Shown piece by piece: positions 9,411 through 18,708 of a DNA stretch of 64,000 nt. The position numbers and the translations under genes were made by a program. Below the pieces are notes generated by a model. The model saw only the letters and a program-made list of their open reading frames with translations, did not search any database and had not been told where the DNA came from. Numbering within the stretch: the stretch's first letter is position 1; the number at the start of each line of letters is the position of its first letter. This stretch comes from Burkholderia sp. GAS332 (GTDB taxonomy: Bacteria > Pseudomonadota > Gammaproteobacteria > Burkholderiales > Burkholderiaceae): NCBI GenBank assembly GCA_900142905.1, contig FSRV01000002.1:2914001-2978000 (forward strand), given 5' to 3'.

Positions 9411-11254
9411 ACCGGGGTCGCCTCCTCGGTCTGCAAGCGATTCAATTCCGCCGCGGGATGATGACAAAGAATCTCCGCGCCCGAAGGCAGCTTCTTCAGC
9501 GACGGCGGCGTCATATTGCACATCCCGTCAATGCGCACCGGGCAGCGCGCGCGGAACGAGCACAACTCGGGAATATCGGCGCTCGCACCCATCGGCGGCA
9601 AGGCGGCGCAACCGATCTCGCGGCGCGCATCGAGCCAGCCGGGTTTCAAAGCGGGTACCGAATCGACCAGCAAGCCCGTGTACGGGTGATACGGCGGCGC
9701 CGCGAGCACGTCGCGCTGCCCGGCTTCCACGCGATGCCCCGCGTACAGCACAATCACTTCGTCGCAGATCGCGCGCACGGTCGAAATGTCGTGGCTGATG
9801 AACATGTACGACACGCCGAGTTCGCGGCGCAATTCGCCCAACAGGTCGAGAATCGCTGCGCCGACCACCGTATCGAGCGCTGAGGTCACCTCGTCGCAGA
9901 GGATCAACGCGGGATCGGCGGCGAGCGCACGCGCCAGATTCACGCGCTGCTTCTGTCCGCCGGAGAGTCCGGCAGGCGTGCGCGTGGCAATCGAGGCGGG
10001 CAGCTTCACCAGATCGAGCAGTTCCAGCATGCGTTTCTGCGCGGCCGAACCCCGCAGATGGTGATAGAACGCGAGCGGGCGGGCCAGGATATCGGCGATC
10101 GAATGACTCGGGTTCAGCGCGGTGTCGGCGTTCTGGAACACGATCTGGATCTGCCGGTACTGCTCCTGCGTGCGGCGCGACAGTTGTGCGGGCAACAGTG
10201 TGCCGTTGAAAAACACCTCGCCGCGCGCGCGGTCGACCAGACCGGCCACCACGCGTGCGAGCGTCGTCTTACCGGAGCCGGATTCGCCGATCACACCGAG
10301 CGTGCTGCCGCGCGGGATCGACAGGCTAACGTCGTCGAGCACACGCACGGCCGGGGTGCCGAAGCGGTCGATGCGTCCGTAACCGGCCGAGAGTCCGCGA
10401 ATTTCGAGCAGCGGCGGGATGTGTTTGCCGACGTTCTGCGGCGTCTCCAACTCCACTTCCGGACGGCGTGTAGCGGCGAGTAGTTGACGCGTGTAAGCAT
10501 CCACAGGCGCATCGAGCACTTGCGCGACCACGCCGTTCTCCTTCACCGCGCCGCCGTTCAGCACGACGATGCGGTCCGCCATCTGCGCGACCACCGCCAG
10601 ATCGTGCGACACGTACACGGCCGTCGTGCCGAGTTCGCGAATCACCTTCTTGAAGGCCGCGAGCACTTCGATCTGCGTGGTGACATCGAGCGCGGTGGTG
10701 GGCTCGTCGAACACGACGACCGCGGGATCGGTGATCAACGCCATCGCGGCCATCAAGCGCTGCAACTGGCCGCCTGACACCTGATGCGGATAACGGTCGC
10801 CGATCGTCTCCGGCGCGGGCAGCGCAAGCGCGCGGAACAGATTGATCGCTTTGGCGCGCGCTGCATCCTTCGTCATCAAGTGATGCAGCAGGGCCGGTTC
10901 GGTGACCTGATCCATGATCGTGCGCGCCGGATTGAAACCCGCCGCCGCACTCTGCGCGACGTAAGCCACAGTGCGCGAACGCAACGCGCGACGGCCTTTG
11001 GCATCGAGCGACAGTACGTCCTCGTCGCCGACGCGCACCGAGCCGCCGCTAATCGAACATCCCGCCCGCGCATAGCCGAGCAAGGCCAACGCGATGGTTG
11101 TCTTGCCCGACCCGGACTCGCCGATCAGTGCCAGCACCTCGCCCTTCTTCACCGAAAAATCGACGCCCTTGACAATCTCGGTCACCGGCCCCGGCGCCGC
11201 ACCCGCGACCACCCGCAGGCCCTTCACTTCAATCATGTCCCGATCAGCCATCAT
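9407..11254 (-). CDS. Dipeptide/opine-type ABC transporter ATPase, fused double nucleotide-binding domain
   Basis: The 615-residue protein contains two complete ABC cassettes, equivalent to DppD and DppF fused. Walker A GESGSGKTT appears twice. The signatures are VSGGQLQRLM and LSGGQKQRVN; the Walker B regions are DEPTTALD and DEVTSALD. The C-terminus has the oligopeptide-type extension with Cys residues (CSFRARCPVRIDGMC). It powers import by the adjoining permeases and binding protein. Two consecutive ATG codons (11249-11254) precede ADRDMIEVKG; the stop of the upstream permease overlaps them. It could be annotated as GsiA-like, but the substrate is better inferred from the adjacent oxidases. 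Confidence 0.92.
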   Translation of the reverse strand: MMADRDMIEVKGLRVVAGAAPGPVTEIVKGVDFSVKKGEVLALIGESGSGKTTIALALLGYARAGCSISGGSVRVGDEDVLSLDAKGRRALRSRTVAYVAQSAAAGFNPARTIMDQVTEPALLHHLMTKDAARAKAINLFRALALPAPETIGDRYPHQVSGGQLQRLMAAMALITDPAVVVFDEPTTALDVTTQIEVLAAFKKVIRELGTTAVYVSHDLAVVAQMADRIVVLNGGAVKENGVVAQVLDAPVDAYTRQLLAATRRPEVELETPQNVGKHIPPLLEIRGLSAGYGRIDRFGTPAVRVLDDVSLSIPRGSTLGVIGESGSGKTTLARVVAGLVDRARGEVFFNGTLLPAQLSRRTQEQYRQIQIVFQNADTALNPSHSIADILARPLAFYHHLRGSAAQKRMLELLDLVKLPASIATRTPAGLSGGQKQRVNLARALAADPALILCDEVTSALDTVVGAAILDLLGELRRELGVSYMFISHDISTVRAICDEVIVLYAGHRVEAGQRDVLAAPPYHPYTGLLVDSVPALKPGWLDARREIGCAALPPMGASADIPELCSFRARCPVRIDGMCNMTPPSLKKLPSGAEILCHHPAAELNRLQTEEATPV

Positions 11255-12207
11255 GCACCCCCATGGCTACGGCCACGACGCCGCAGGTTGTCGATCAGCA
11301 GATTCATGCCGATGGTCAGCGTCGCGATCGCGACAGCCGGCATCAGAACGGCAGGCGCCCCCTCCGACAAACCACCGATGTTCTCGCGCACGAGCGAACC
11401 CCAATCGGCGTTCGGCGGCTGCACGCCAAGGCCGAGGAAACTCAGCCCGCTCAGCAGCAGCACAATGAACACGAAGCGCAAACCGAAATCGGCGAGCATC
11501 GGATGAATCATGTTCGGCAGCACTTCGACGCGAGCGATATAGAAGATGCCTTCGCCGCGCGCTCTCGCCACCTGTACGTATTCGAGACCCATCAGGTTCA
11601 CCGCAAGCGAGCGCGAAATACGGAATGCGCCGGGGATATAGGCCAACGCCGCCACCGTCGTCAGCATCGGGATCGACGAACCGAACGCGGCGATCACAAC
11701 GAGCGCAAGCACCTTGCTCGGAATCGAAATCAGCGCGTCGAACAGACGGCTCAGAATTTCATCGACCCAGCGCGTGGACACCGCGGCGAGCAAACCGAAG
11801 AACGTGCCGATCAAACTGGCGAGCACCGCGGCAGCCAGCGCGAGGCCCACCGTATAGCGCGCGCCATAGAGAATCCGGCTCAACATATCGCGCCCGAGAT
11901 AGTCCGTGCCGAGCGGATACGCCGTGCTATAGCTGCCGAAAATCTCCGTCGATGTCAGCGTGCCGCCGTTATACGGTGCGACCAGCGGCCCGATGAACGC
12001 GACGATCAGCCAGAACGTCACCAGCACGAGGCCGATCAGGCCGAGCACGGAGAAGCGGTGCACTAGCCGTTTCAACACGCCCTGTTTCAGCGCGGCAGTT
12101 TCGACGACTGGCGTCTCGATGACGGGTTCATCGACGCCCAGGTCATACATCTCGGTGCTGGCATGGGGCACATGAGGAACGTGGGGATTGGTAGGTTGGC
12201 TCATCAT
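11251..12207 (-). CDS. ABC transporter permease, DppC-like
   Basis: This 318-residue inner-membrane permease belongs to the dipeptide/opine/nickel family. A soluble N-terminus of about 75 residues precedes the first membrane segment (FSVLGLIGLVLVTFWLIVAF). The conserved DppC loop PLGTDYLGRDMLSRILYGAR follows, then the EAA-type coupling segment VQVARARGEGIFYIARVEVL. The ATG at 12205-12207 overlaps the upstream permease stop, giving an MMSQPTNP start; an in-frame ATG further upstream (12240) would need a larger overlap. It pairs with the next gene to form the channel. Confidence 0.9.
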   Translation of the reverse strand: MMSQPTNPHVPHVPHASTEMYDLGVDEPVIETPVVETAALKQGVLKRLVHRFSVLGLIGLVLVTFWLIVAFIGPLVAPYNGGTLTSTEIFGSYSTAYPLGTDYLGRDMLSRILYGARYTVGLALAAAVLASLIGTFFGLLAAVSTRWVDEILSRLFDALISIPSKVLALVVIAAFGSSIPMLTTVAALAYIPGAFRISRSLAVNLMGLEYVQVARARGEGIFYIARVEVLPNMIHPMLADFGLRFVFIVLLLSGLSFLGLGVQPPNADWGSLVRENIGGLSEGAPAVLMPAVAIATLTIGMNLLIDNLRRRGRSHGGA

Positions 12208-13157
12208 CGACGCAGCCTCGGGTTGGATACGATTTGACACAGGTCGGCGATCAGCACCAACGCCAGATACGCTGCGCAGAACACCATCACGCAGCCCTGC
12301 ACGAGCGGCATGTCGCGGTTGGTGACGGCGTCGACCATCAGGCTCGCGAGGCCGGGATAGTTGAAGATCGACTCTACGATCACCACGCCGCCGAACAGAT
12401 ACGACAGGCTCAATGCCACCGCATTGGCAATCGGCCCGATGGTGTTGGGCAACACATGGCGCAGCACCACACGCGCGGGCGACGCGCCTTTGAGCACCGC
12501 CATTTCAACGTAGGACGAATTGAGCTGATCGAGCACCGCGGCTCGCGTCATGCGCGCCATCTGCGCGACGATCACACAGCACAGCGTCATCACCGGCATC
12601 GCGTAGATGCGCAGCAGCGCGCCGAATGAATGCACCTCCGAGAGATACGACAGCGCGGGCAGCCAGCGCAGCTTGACGGCGAAAATCAGCACCGCGATGG
12701 TGGCGATCAGGAACTCCGGCACGGCGACCGTCGACAGCGTGAGCACGTTGAGCGTGCGGTCGAGCAGCGAGCCGCGGAACATCGCCGACGAAATACCGAT
12801 CACCAGTGCAACCGGCACCGAGACCAGCGCCGTCAGACCGGCCAGCACCAACGAATTCGGCAGGCGCGTAGCGATCAGCTCGCTGACAGGCAGATTGTTC
12901 GACAGCGAGGTGCCGAAGTTGCCGCTGACAATATGAAAGAGCCACTCGAAGTAGCGTTGCAGCGCCGGCTGGTCGAGGCCGAACTGATGCCGCAATGCCG
13001 CGACGGCTTCCGGGGTCGCCGCCTGGCCGAGCGCCTGCTGGGCGGCATCGCCGGGAAGCAGCCCGGTGATGGCGAACACGACTGCCGAGACCAGCAGCAG
13101 CGTGAGCAGCGCGAGGCCAAGGCGCGCGGCGATGAGTCGTTGCGCATGTGCTTTCAT
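12204..13157 (-). CDS. ABC transporter permease, DppB-like
   Basis: This 317-residue membrane protein has the DppB layout: one N-terminal segment (LGLALLTLLLVSAVVFAITG), the conserved GLDQPALQRYFEWL loop, then five or so further segments and the EAA loop around VEMAVLKGASPARVVLRHV. The start at 13155-13157 has a strong site, AGGAGG, a few bases upstream. Just before that lies a 34-base hairpin element that recurs upstream of another ABC transporter gene in this window, so its translation may be influenced by RNA structure. Confidence 0.92.
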   Translation of the reverse strand: MKAHAQRLIAARLGLALLTLLLVSAVVFAITGLLPGDAAQQALGQAATPEAVAALRHQFGLDQPALQRYFEWLFHIVSGNFGTSLSNNLPVSELIATRLPNSLVLAGLTALVSVPVALVIGISSAMFRGSLLDRTLNVLTLSTVAVPEFLIATIAVLIFAVKLRWLPALSYLSEVHSFGALLRIYAMPVMTLCCVIVAQMARMTRAAVLDQLNSSYVEMAVLKGASPARVVLRHVLPNTIGPIANAVALSLSYLFGGVVIVESIFNYPGLASLMVDAVTNRDMPLVQGCVMVFCAAYLALVLIADLCQIVSNPRLRR

Positions 13158-13177
13158 CGAAAGTCGCCTCCTGTGTC

Positions 13178-13211
13178 GACCAGGGTTAGCGCTTCAGCAC
13201 TTACTCTGGTC
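13178..13211 (-). repeat. Dispersed hairpin element, copy 1, in the 5' leader of the DppB-like gene
   Basis: Outer arms 13178-13186 and 13203-13211 and inner arms around AGCGCT form a two-tier hairpin ending just before the AGGAGG ribosome binding site. Copy 2 at 56061-56095 has the same arms, the same flank (TCCCATGC on one side, CTCCTG on the other) and more perfect pairing. Position between genes and next to ribosome binding sites suggests an RNA control or stability element. Confidence 0.7.
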
Positions 13212-13237
13212 CCATGCGAGATAGTTGCGGTTAAAGC

Positions 13238-13263
13238 CGCACGCCGCGGGACAGCGGCGTGCG
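13238..13263 (-). terminator. GC-rich intercistronic hairpin between binding-protein and permease genes
   Basis: A 10-bp stem (13238-13247 with 13254-13263, 6-nt loop) lies 65 bases after the stop of the binding-protein gene. No real T-run follows on the minus strand. It looks like an attenuator or mRNA-stabilising hairpin of the kind that raises binding-protein levels over membrane components. Confidence 0.45.
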
Positions 13264-13327
13264 TGTTGCCGGGTCTGACTTTCCAGTTCGTCAGACTGGA
13301 AATCCTTCGTTACCGCTCGTCAGGCGC

Positions 13328-14944
13328 TTAGGCTTCCAGCCAGACGTTTTCCGCGAACATGAAGCCCATCAGGCCGGCCAGCGGAATCGAGCCGAGGCCC
13401 TGGAGTTTCGCCGTGTGGGCATCGATCGAGCTCTGGAACATGGGGATGCCGACGCCGCCGTTTTCATGCACCAGCACCTGCATGTCGCCGTAAATCTTCT
13501 TGCGCTTCGCGTCGTCCGGTTCGCCGCGTGCCTGAAGCAGCATCTGGTCGAACTTCTGGTTCTTCCAGTTCGCCTCGTTCCACGGTGCGTCAGACTTGAA
13601 GAACTGCGTGAAGATCACGTCGGCGCTCGGACGCGCATTGATATTGCCGAACCCCAGCGGATGCTTCATCCAGTGGTTCGACCAGTAGCCGTCGGCCGGC
13701 ACGCGCGACACCTGAAGATTCAAACCGGCTTGCGGCGCCACCTGCTGAAGGAACATCGCCATTTCAACCGACCCTTCCGCCGCCGGCGACGCGAAAATCT
13801 GGATCGGCGCGCTGCCGACCTTGGCCTTCTGGAAATAGAACTTCGCCTTGTCCGGATCGAAGGCACGCTGCGGCAAACCGGCCAGGTAGTACTTGTTGGT
13901 CGGATCGATAGGCTGGTCGTTGCCGATCGTGCCGTAACCCTGGAAGATCGCACGGCGCATCTGTTCGCGATCCTGCAGGTACATCATGCCTCGCCGAAAA
14001 TCGTCGTTGCCGGTAATGCCGCCGTCGTCGCGAACAATCAGGTCGGTGTACTCGCCCGTCTTCGTCTCCAGCACGGCAAAACCACCGGCGCCTTTGATCT
14101 GCGCGGTCGAACGCGGGCTCACCGAGTTGATCAGTTGCACGTCGCCCGAGAGCAGCGCGTTCACGCGTGCGGATTCGTCGCCGATACCGATCAATTCGAC
14201 TTCGTCGAGGTGTGGCAGGCCCGGCTTCCAGTAATTCGTGTTCTTCACGCCGACGGTACGCACACCCGGCGAGAATTCCTTGACCTTGAACGGGCCGGTG
14301 CCGACCGCTGTTTTGAAATCCTTGGTGCCGTCCTTGATGATCTGGAAATGCGAGGTGGCGAGAATCACCGGCAGATCGGCGTTCGGACCTTCGAGCGTGA
14401 TCGTCACTTCGTTCGGGCCCGTCGCCTTCACTTCCTTGATCTGATCGGCCAGCGTCTTCGCTTTCGATGCCGTCGCCGGATCCTTGTGGCGCATGATCGA
14501 ATACACAACGTCCGCCGGCGTGAGCGGCTTGCCGTCGTGGAACTGCACGCCCGTGCGCAGCTTGACGACCCATACGGTCGCATCCTTCGTATCCAGCGAG
14601 GTGGCAAGCGCCATCTTCGCGCCGAGATGCGAATCGAGTTCGGTCAGGCAGTTGTAAAACATGAAGCCACGGACATAGTCCGTCCCGAGCGCGCCCTTGG
14701 CCGGATCGAGCGTGTCGGCGGCCGATGCGGACTGCGTTGCCACACGAATCTTGCCGCCCTGCTTCGGCTTCGCCTGCGCGAATGCCGCGCCGCTCGCGGT
14801 CAGAAGGCCCGCACCCGTCACCGACATCATCCCGGCCGCGGCCATCGCGCGCAGCACGCCGCGTCGCGACGCGCCTTTTGACGTCAATCGCTCCAACTCG
14901 GTGCCGAGTCGAAGAGCGTCATATTGTGAGGTTTCCTTATTCAT
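13328..14944 (-). CDS. Family 5 ABC substrate-binding protein, Tat-exported
   Basis: This 538-residue periplasmic protein binds the substrate of the importer. The N-terminus has a twin-arginine signal (SRRGVLRAMAAAG) and a cleavage region near ASGAAFAQA. The SBP_bac_5 pattern follows: DTLDPAKGALGTDYVRGFMF early, WVVKLRTGVQFHDGKPLTPA in the middle, and GTGPFKVKEF further on. Such proteins bind peptides, opines and related compounds. ATG at 14942-14944 gives MNKETSQYD and places the signal about 45 residues in; a further upstream start is less likely. It is transcribed with the oxidase upstream of it and the permeases downstream. Confidence 0.92.
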   Translation of the reverse strand: MNKETSQYDALRLGTELERLTSKGASRRGVLRAMAAAGMMSVTGAGLLTASGAAFAQAKPKQGGKIRVATQSASAADTLDPAKGALGTDYVRGFMFYNCLTELDSHLGAKMALATSLDTKDATVWVVKLRTGVQFHDGKPLTPADVVYSIMRHKDPATASKAKTLADQIKEVKATGPNEVTITLEGPNADLPVILATSHFQIIKDGTKDFKTAVGTGPFKVKEFSPGVRTVGVKNTNYWKPGLPHLDEVELIGIGDESARVNALLSGDVQLINSVSPRSTAQIKGAGGFAVLETKTGEYTDLIVRDDGGITGNDDFRRGMMYLQDREQMRRAIFQGYGTIGNDQPIDPTNKYYLAGLPQRAFDPDKAKFYFQKAKVGSAPIQIFASPAAEGSVEMAMFLQQVAPQAGLNLQVSRVPADGYWSNHWMKHPLGFGNINARPSADVIFTQFFKSDAPWNEANWKNQKFDQMLLQARGEPDDAKRKKIYGDMQVLVHENGGVGIPMFQSSIDAHTAKLQGLGSIPLAGLMGFMFAENVWLEA

Positions 14945-15011
14945 CGAACTTCTCCGCGAGGGTGACAGGGATAGCTGCGTGGTTTTTAATGGCAAATACA
15001 ACAAGGAAGAA

Positions 15012-16286
15012 TCAATAGAAGATGTCTTTGATGCGGTAGTACGTCCCCACCAGCGGCAGGAACCAGGGTTTGCCGGTGTGGCCCGGAATCGCGGGCCACT
15101 CGGACTCGCGCCACGGATTGCGCTCTTCGTGGCCGTCCATCACGTCGGCCATCACCTGACCCATGTGCGTCGACATCTGCGTGCCGTGGCCGCTGTAACC
15201 CAGCGAGAAGTAAATCCCATCGTGTTGCCCGGCATGCGGCAGGCGGTCGGCGGTCATGTCCACCAGGCCGCCCCAGCAATAGTCGATACGCGCGTTGGCC
15301 AGCATCGGGAACATCGCGGCGAGACCTTGCTGCAAAATCCTCCCGCTCTTCGCGTCCGACGGCCGCTCGGAGGCCGTGAAGCGCGCGCGGCCACCGAACA
15401 GCAAACGTGAATCGGGCGTCACGCGGAAGTAGTTGTGCATCAGGCGCGTGGTGGTGTACGCGCGGCGGTTCGGAAACACTTGCGCCAGCAGTTCCGGCGC
15501 CAGCGGTTCCGTCACGACGATGAACGACCCCACCGGCGCAAGCCGCCGCCGGTACCAGCCGAACGGACCATGCCGCGACGGACCGGTGGCGATCAGCACC
15601 TGCTTCGCGCGCACTTCGCCGCGTGCGGTGGTGACCTTGAAGCCACTGCCGTCTTTCGCGATCGCGGTGACCGCCGCGTTTTCATAGAGCTTCGCGCCGC
15701 GACGAACCGCGGCCTCGGCGAGTCCGACCGTGAACTTGCCCATATGCATCTGGCCGCCGTGCCGTTGCAGCAAGCCACCGTAAAAACTGTCCGACTGGAT
15801 TTCGCTGCGAATCCGCTCACGTCCGATTAATTCGATATCCGTATCGACTTCACGCCGGATCAACGCCGCGGTCTTCTCCAGGTGCGCCAGGTGATGCGGT
15901 TTCGACGCCAGCTTCAGCTTGCCGGTCGCGCTGTAATTGCAGTCGATGTTTTCCTCGCGAATCAGACGCTCGACCGTGTCGACCGCATCCGAGAACGCGC
16001 GGTAGCAGGCACTGGCCCGCTCCACACCGAGTTGCGCAACCAGCGCGACGAAGTCCTGCGCGACGCCGGTATTGACCTGCCCGCCGTTGCGCCCGGACGC
16101 GCCGCCGCCGATGCGCCCCGCGTCGAGCACCGTCACCGCGGCGCCGCGCTTGCCCAGCGCCTGCGCCGCCGACAGCCCGGTGAAGCCGCCGCCGATCACG
16201 ACGACATCGGTCTGGCCGTCGACCGGACCTTCACACGCCGAAACGAGCGGCGGTGCGGTGTCGAGCCAATAGGAATCGAGCTTCAT
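15012..16286 (-). CDS. FAD-dependent oxidoreductase, gamma-glutamylputrescine oxidase-like
   Basis: This 424-residue flavoenzyme starts MKLDSYWLDTAPP and carries VVVIGGGFTGLSAAQALGKR followed by GASGRNGGQVNTG, typical of the PuuB/OrdL group of DAO-type amine oxidases. These oxidise secondary or primary amines to aldehyde and ammonia or a second amine. The aldehyde dehydrogenase at the head of this operon is the natural next enzyme. The start at 16284-16286 was chosen because the family begins with this W-dense segment. The closeness to PuuB does not prove a putrescine substrate. Confidence 0.87.
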   Translation of the reverse strand: MKLDSYWLDTAPPLVSACEGPVDGQTDVVVIGGGFTGLSAAQALGKRGAAVTVLDAGRIGGGASGRNGGQVNTGVAQDFVALVAQLGVERASACYRAFSDAVDTVERLIREENIDCNYSATGKLKLASKPHHLAHLEKTAALIRREVDTDIELIGRERIRSEIQSDSFYGGLLQRHGGQMHMGKFTVGLAEAAVRRGAKLYENAAVTAIAKDGSGFKVTTARGEVRAKQVLIATGPSRHGPFGWYRRRLAPVGSFIVVTEPLAPELLAQVFPNRRAYTTTRLMHNYFRVTPDSRLLFGGRARFTASERPSDAKSGRILQQGLAAMFPMLANARIDYCWGGLVDMTADRLPHAGQHDGIYFSLGYSGHGTQMSTHMGQVMADVMDGHEERNPWRESEWPAIPGHTGKPWFLPLVGTYYRIKDIFY

Positions 16287-16325
16287 CCGGTCTGTCCTTG
16301 AGAGGGGCAATGGGGCAAACGATGC

Positions 16326-16994
16326 TTACAGGCCGAGTTCCGCGGCCAGATGCGGAATGTCGTTGACTTCGTAGTACTGGTAGTACGGCGTCGACGGTTC
16401 GTGGCCGCGCTTGACGAAGGCCTTGTGCTTGATGCCCATGTCGTGTGCGGTCATCAGGTCGTAACGCAGGCTCGACGACACGTGTAGCACGTCTTCCGGA
16501 TTGCAGTTCAACTGGTCGAACATGTATTCGAAGCCTTGCATGCGGGGCTTGTACGACTGCGCCTGCTCGGCGGTGAAGACCGCGTGGAACGGCGCGCCGA
16601 GCTTGTCGACGTTGCTCTGGATCTGGTTGTTCGACGCGTTCGACAGAATCACCAGCTTGTACTTCTTCGCCAGACGCGAAACGCCTTCCGGCACGTCCGG
16701 ATGCGGACCCCAGGTCGGCACGGCGAGGTAGATCTTCTCGGCTTCCTTTTCATCGAACGCGACGTTCATGCGTTTGCAGGCGCGGCGCAATGCGTTGACC
16801 ACCACGTCGCGATACGGCTTCCAGGCGCCAAGCACTTCGTCGCGGCGATAGCCCGCGTAGAACGCGATGAGCTTTTCCAGATCTTCGGCGTTCAGCAGGT
16901 GGCCGAACATTTCGCGGGTCATGTCGGCCATACGGAACTTCGTGAGCGTGCCGTAGCAGTCGAAGGTGATGTATTTCGGTTCGAATTCGATCAT
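16326..16994 (-). CDS. HAD-superfamily hydrolase, haloacid dehalogenase type II-like
   Basis: This 222-residue protein has the HAD nucleophile motif in ITFDCYGTL, motif II in VILSNAS and the motif III lysine in SYKPRMQGFEYM, so it is probably catalytically competent. The family includes L-2-haloacid dehalogenases and small phosphatases. Its place between the amine oxidase and the aldehyde dehydrogenase suggests a role in the same pathway rather than dehalogenation, but which is not clear. A second member of the family is at 58974-59699. Confidence 0.85.
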   Translation of the reverse strand: MIEFEPKYITFDCYGTLTKFRMADMTREMFGHLLNAEDLEKLIAFYAGYRRDEVLGAWKPYRDVVVNALRRACKRMNVAFDEKEAEKIYLAVPTWGPHPDVPEGVSRLAKKYKLVILSNASNNQIQSNVDKLGAPFHAVFTAEQAQSYKPRMQGFEYMFDQLNCNPEDVLHVSSSLRYDLMTAHDMGIKHKAFVKRGHEPSTPYYQYYEVNDIPHLAAELGL

Positions 16995-17164
16995 GGTGCA
17001 GTCCTATCGTGATGGTGAACTCGCAGCGAGCTCATTGGCGAAAACAGCGAAGTCTCATTCCTGTTAAAGATTTAATCAGCGCAAAAACATAGATGTCCCT
17101 GATTCGGGCGCTGCTGGTGACACAAACCATGCGTTTTGAGGCCGTTGCGCAGCACAGTCTGCGG

Positions 17165-17188
17165 CGGACGGGCTGAAAGCCCCGTCCG
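17165..17188 (-). other. Intercistronic hairpin
   Basis: An 8-bp stem (17165-17172 with 17181-17188) lies 18 bases past the aldehyde dehydrogenase stop, within the 211-base gap before the HAD gene. No T-run follows, so it is more likely a stability or attenuation hairpin than a full terminator. Confidence 0.35.
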
Positions 17189-17205
17189 TATTGCGATTGC
17201 GGGAA

Positions 17206-18708
17206 TCAGGCCCGCAGGTCGATCAACACACTTTTGAAGCGCAGGTTTGCCTCGTAGGCCTGGCGGCCGAGGTCCTTGCCGATGCCTGAGCGCTTGTAGC
17301 CGCCCGTGGGGATCATGAAGTCGGAACTGCGGCCGTAGCGGTTGACCCACACCGTCCCCGCTTCGAGGCCGCGCACCAGGCGCAGCGCGCGGCCAAGGTC
17401 GGCCGTGTGCACGCCGGCGGCGAGCCCGTACTCGGGGTGCTGGGCGAGCGCGAGCGCTTCTTCTTCGGTGTCGAAGGTCTGCAACGTAAGCACGGGGCCG
17501 AAGACTTCTTCGCGCACGGCTTCGGAGTGGGCCGTCACGTCCGTGAGCAGCGTCGGTGTATAGAACGCGCCGCCCGCCGCACTAGCTGCCCCGCCGTCGG
17601 CCCGCACCCCGCCATAGCGCAGCGTCGCGCCCGCCTCCAGCGTGCGTCCGACGATCCCTTCAATGCGCGCCACCTGTGGCGCGGAGATGATCGGCGACAA
17701 CGTGGTGCCGGCGGCCCATGTCGCGCCGGGTTTCAACTCAGCGAAGACTTTGCCGATGCGTTCGGCGAGCGGCTCCGCCAGGCTTCGCTCGACCAGTAGT
17801 CGCGAGCCCGCGATACATACCTGGCCGGCATTGCCGGTGATGGCGCCGGCGATCCGGCGTGCCACGTCGTCCAGTCGCGGGGCATCGGCGAACACGATTT
17901 GCGGGCTCTTGCCGCCCAGTTCCAGCGTGACCGGCTTGGTGCCGCTATGGGCGCAGGCGGCCATGATCGCGGCTCCCGTGCGCGTCGAGCCGGTGAAGGT
18001 GACCTTGCTGATCTTCGGATGGCGCACCAGCTCGTCGCCGGTGACCCGGCCGTCGCCTTGGACTACGTTGAAGATGCCTGCCGGCACGCCCGCCTGCACG
18101 GCCAGTTCGGCGAGCCGCAACACCGAGAACGGCGTCATCTCGGACGGCTTCAGCACCACCGCGTTGCCCGCCGCCAGGGCGGGCGCGATCTTCCACGACG
18201 CCATCACGAGCGGGAAATTCCATGGCGCGATTGCGCCAATCACACCGTACGGTTCGGCGATCGTCATGCCAAGATGGTCATGATCGGTTGCGGCCACGTC
18301 GCCGCCGAGCTTGTCAGCAAACTCGGCGTAGAAGCGAATGCCTTCCGCGGTGAACGGCACATCCCAGCCAATTGCCTGAGCAATCGGCCGGGTCGAACCG
18401 AGCGCTTCCAGCCGGCCTAAAAACGGCGCATCGGCTTCGACCAGCTCGGCGAAGCGGCGCAGGATCTTCGCGCGCTCACGCGGCGCCATGCGCCCCCAGC
18501 CACTCGTTCTGAAAGCCTGCCACGCGTTCTCCACCGCGCGGTCGACCATTTCGGCGTCGGCGAGCGGCACCGAGGCGTAGATCACGCCGTCCGAGGGGCG
18601 CGCCACCTCGATGCGGCGCTCGCCGCTGTGCACGTCGGCGTCCACATACTCGCCGCCGATGAAATGCCCGCTGCGAACCGCAACGTCGTCCGGATTAAAG
18701 CTGTCCAT
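17206..18708 (-). CDS. NAD(P)-dependent aldehyde dehydrogenase
   Basis: This 500-residue ALDH oxidises an aldehyde, probably the product of the amine oxidases in this operon, to the acid. Visible motifs are the cofactor segment PWNFPLVMASWKIAPALAAG, the general base in TLELGGKSPQIVF, the nucleophile in GNAGQVCIAGSR and EEVFGPVLTLQTF near the C-terminus. It resembles the PuuC/betaine-aldehyde group. The ATG at 18706-18708 (MDSFNPDDVAV) was chosen over an upstream in-frame ATG because the shorter form matches the usual 490-500 residues. It is the first gene of the minus-strand operon. Confidence 0.93.
   Translation of the reverse strand: MDSFNPDDVAVRSGHFIGGEYVDADVHSGERRIEVARPSDGVIYASVPLADAEMVDRAVENAWQAFRTSGWGRMAPRERAKILRRFAELVEADAPFLGRLEALGSTRPIAQAIGWDVPFTAEGIRFYAEFADKLGGDVAATDHDHLGMTIAEPYGVIGAIAPWNFPLVMASWKIAPALAAGNAVVLKPSEMTPFSVLRLAELAVQAGVPAGIFNVVQGDGRVTGDELVRHPKISKVTFTGSTRTGAAIMAACAHSGTKPVTLELGGKSPQIVFADAPRLDDVARRIAGAITGNAGQVCIAGSRLLVERSLAEPLAERIGKVFAELKPGATWAAGTTLSPIISAPQVARIEGIVGRTLEAGATLRYGGVRADGGAASAAGGAFYTPTLLTDVTAHSEAVREEVFGPVLTLQTFDTEEEALALAQHPEYGLAAGVHTADLGRALRLVRGLEAGTVWVNRYGRSSDFMIPTGGYKRSGIGKDLGRQAYEANLRFKSVLIDLRA

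Noticed and set aside
13259..14881. 540-codon plus-strand frame over the binding-protein gene
   Set aside because: Antisense shadow of a gene with a clear signal peptide and family motifs.
16326..16994. Calling this a true haloacid dehalogenase
   Set aside because: Motifs fit the family, but nothing nearby concerns halogenated acids and many members are phosphatases.
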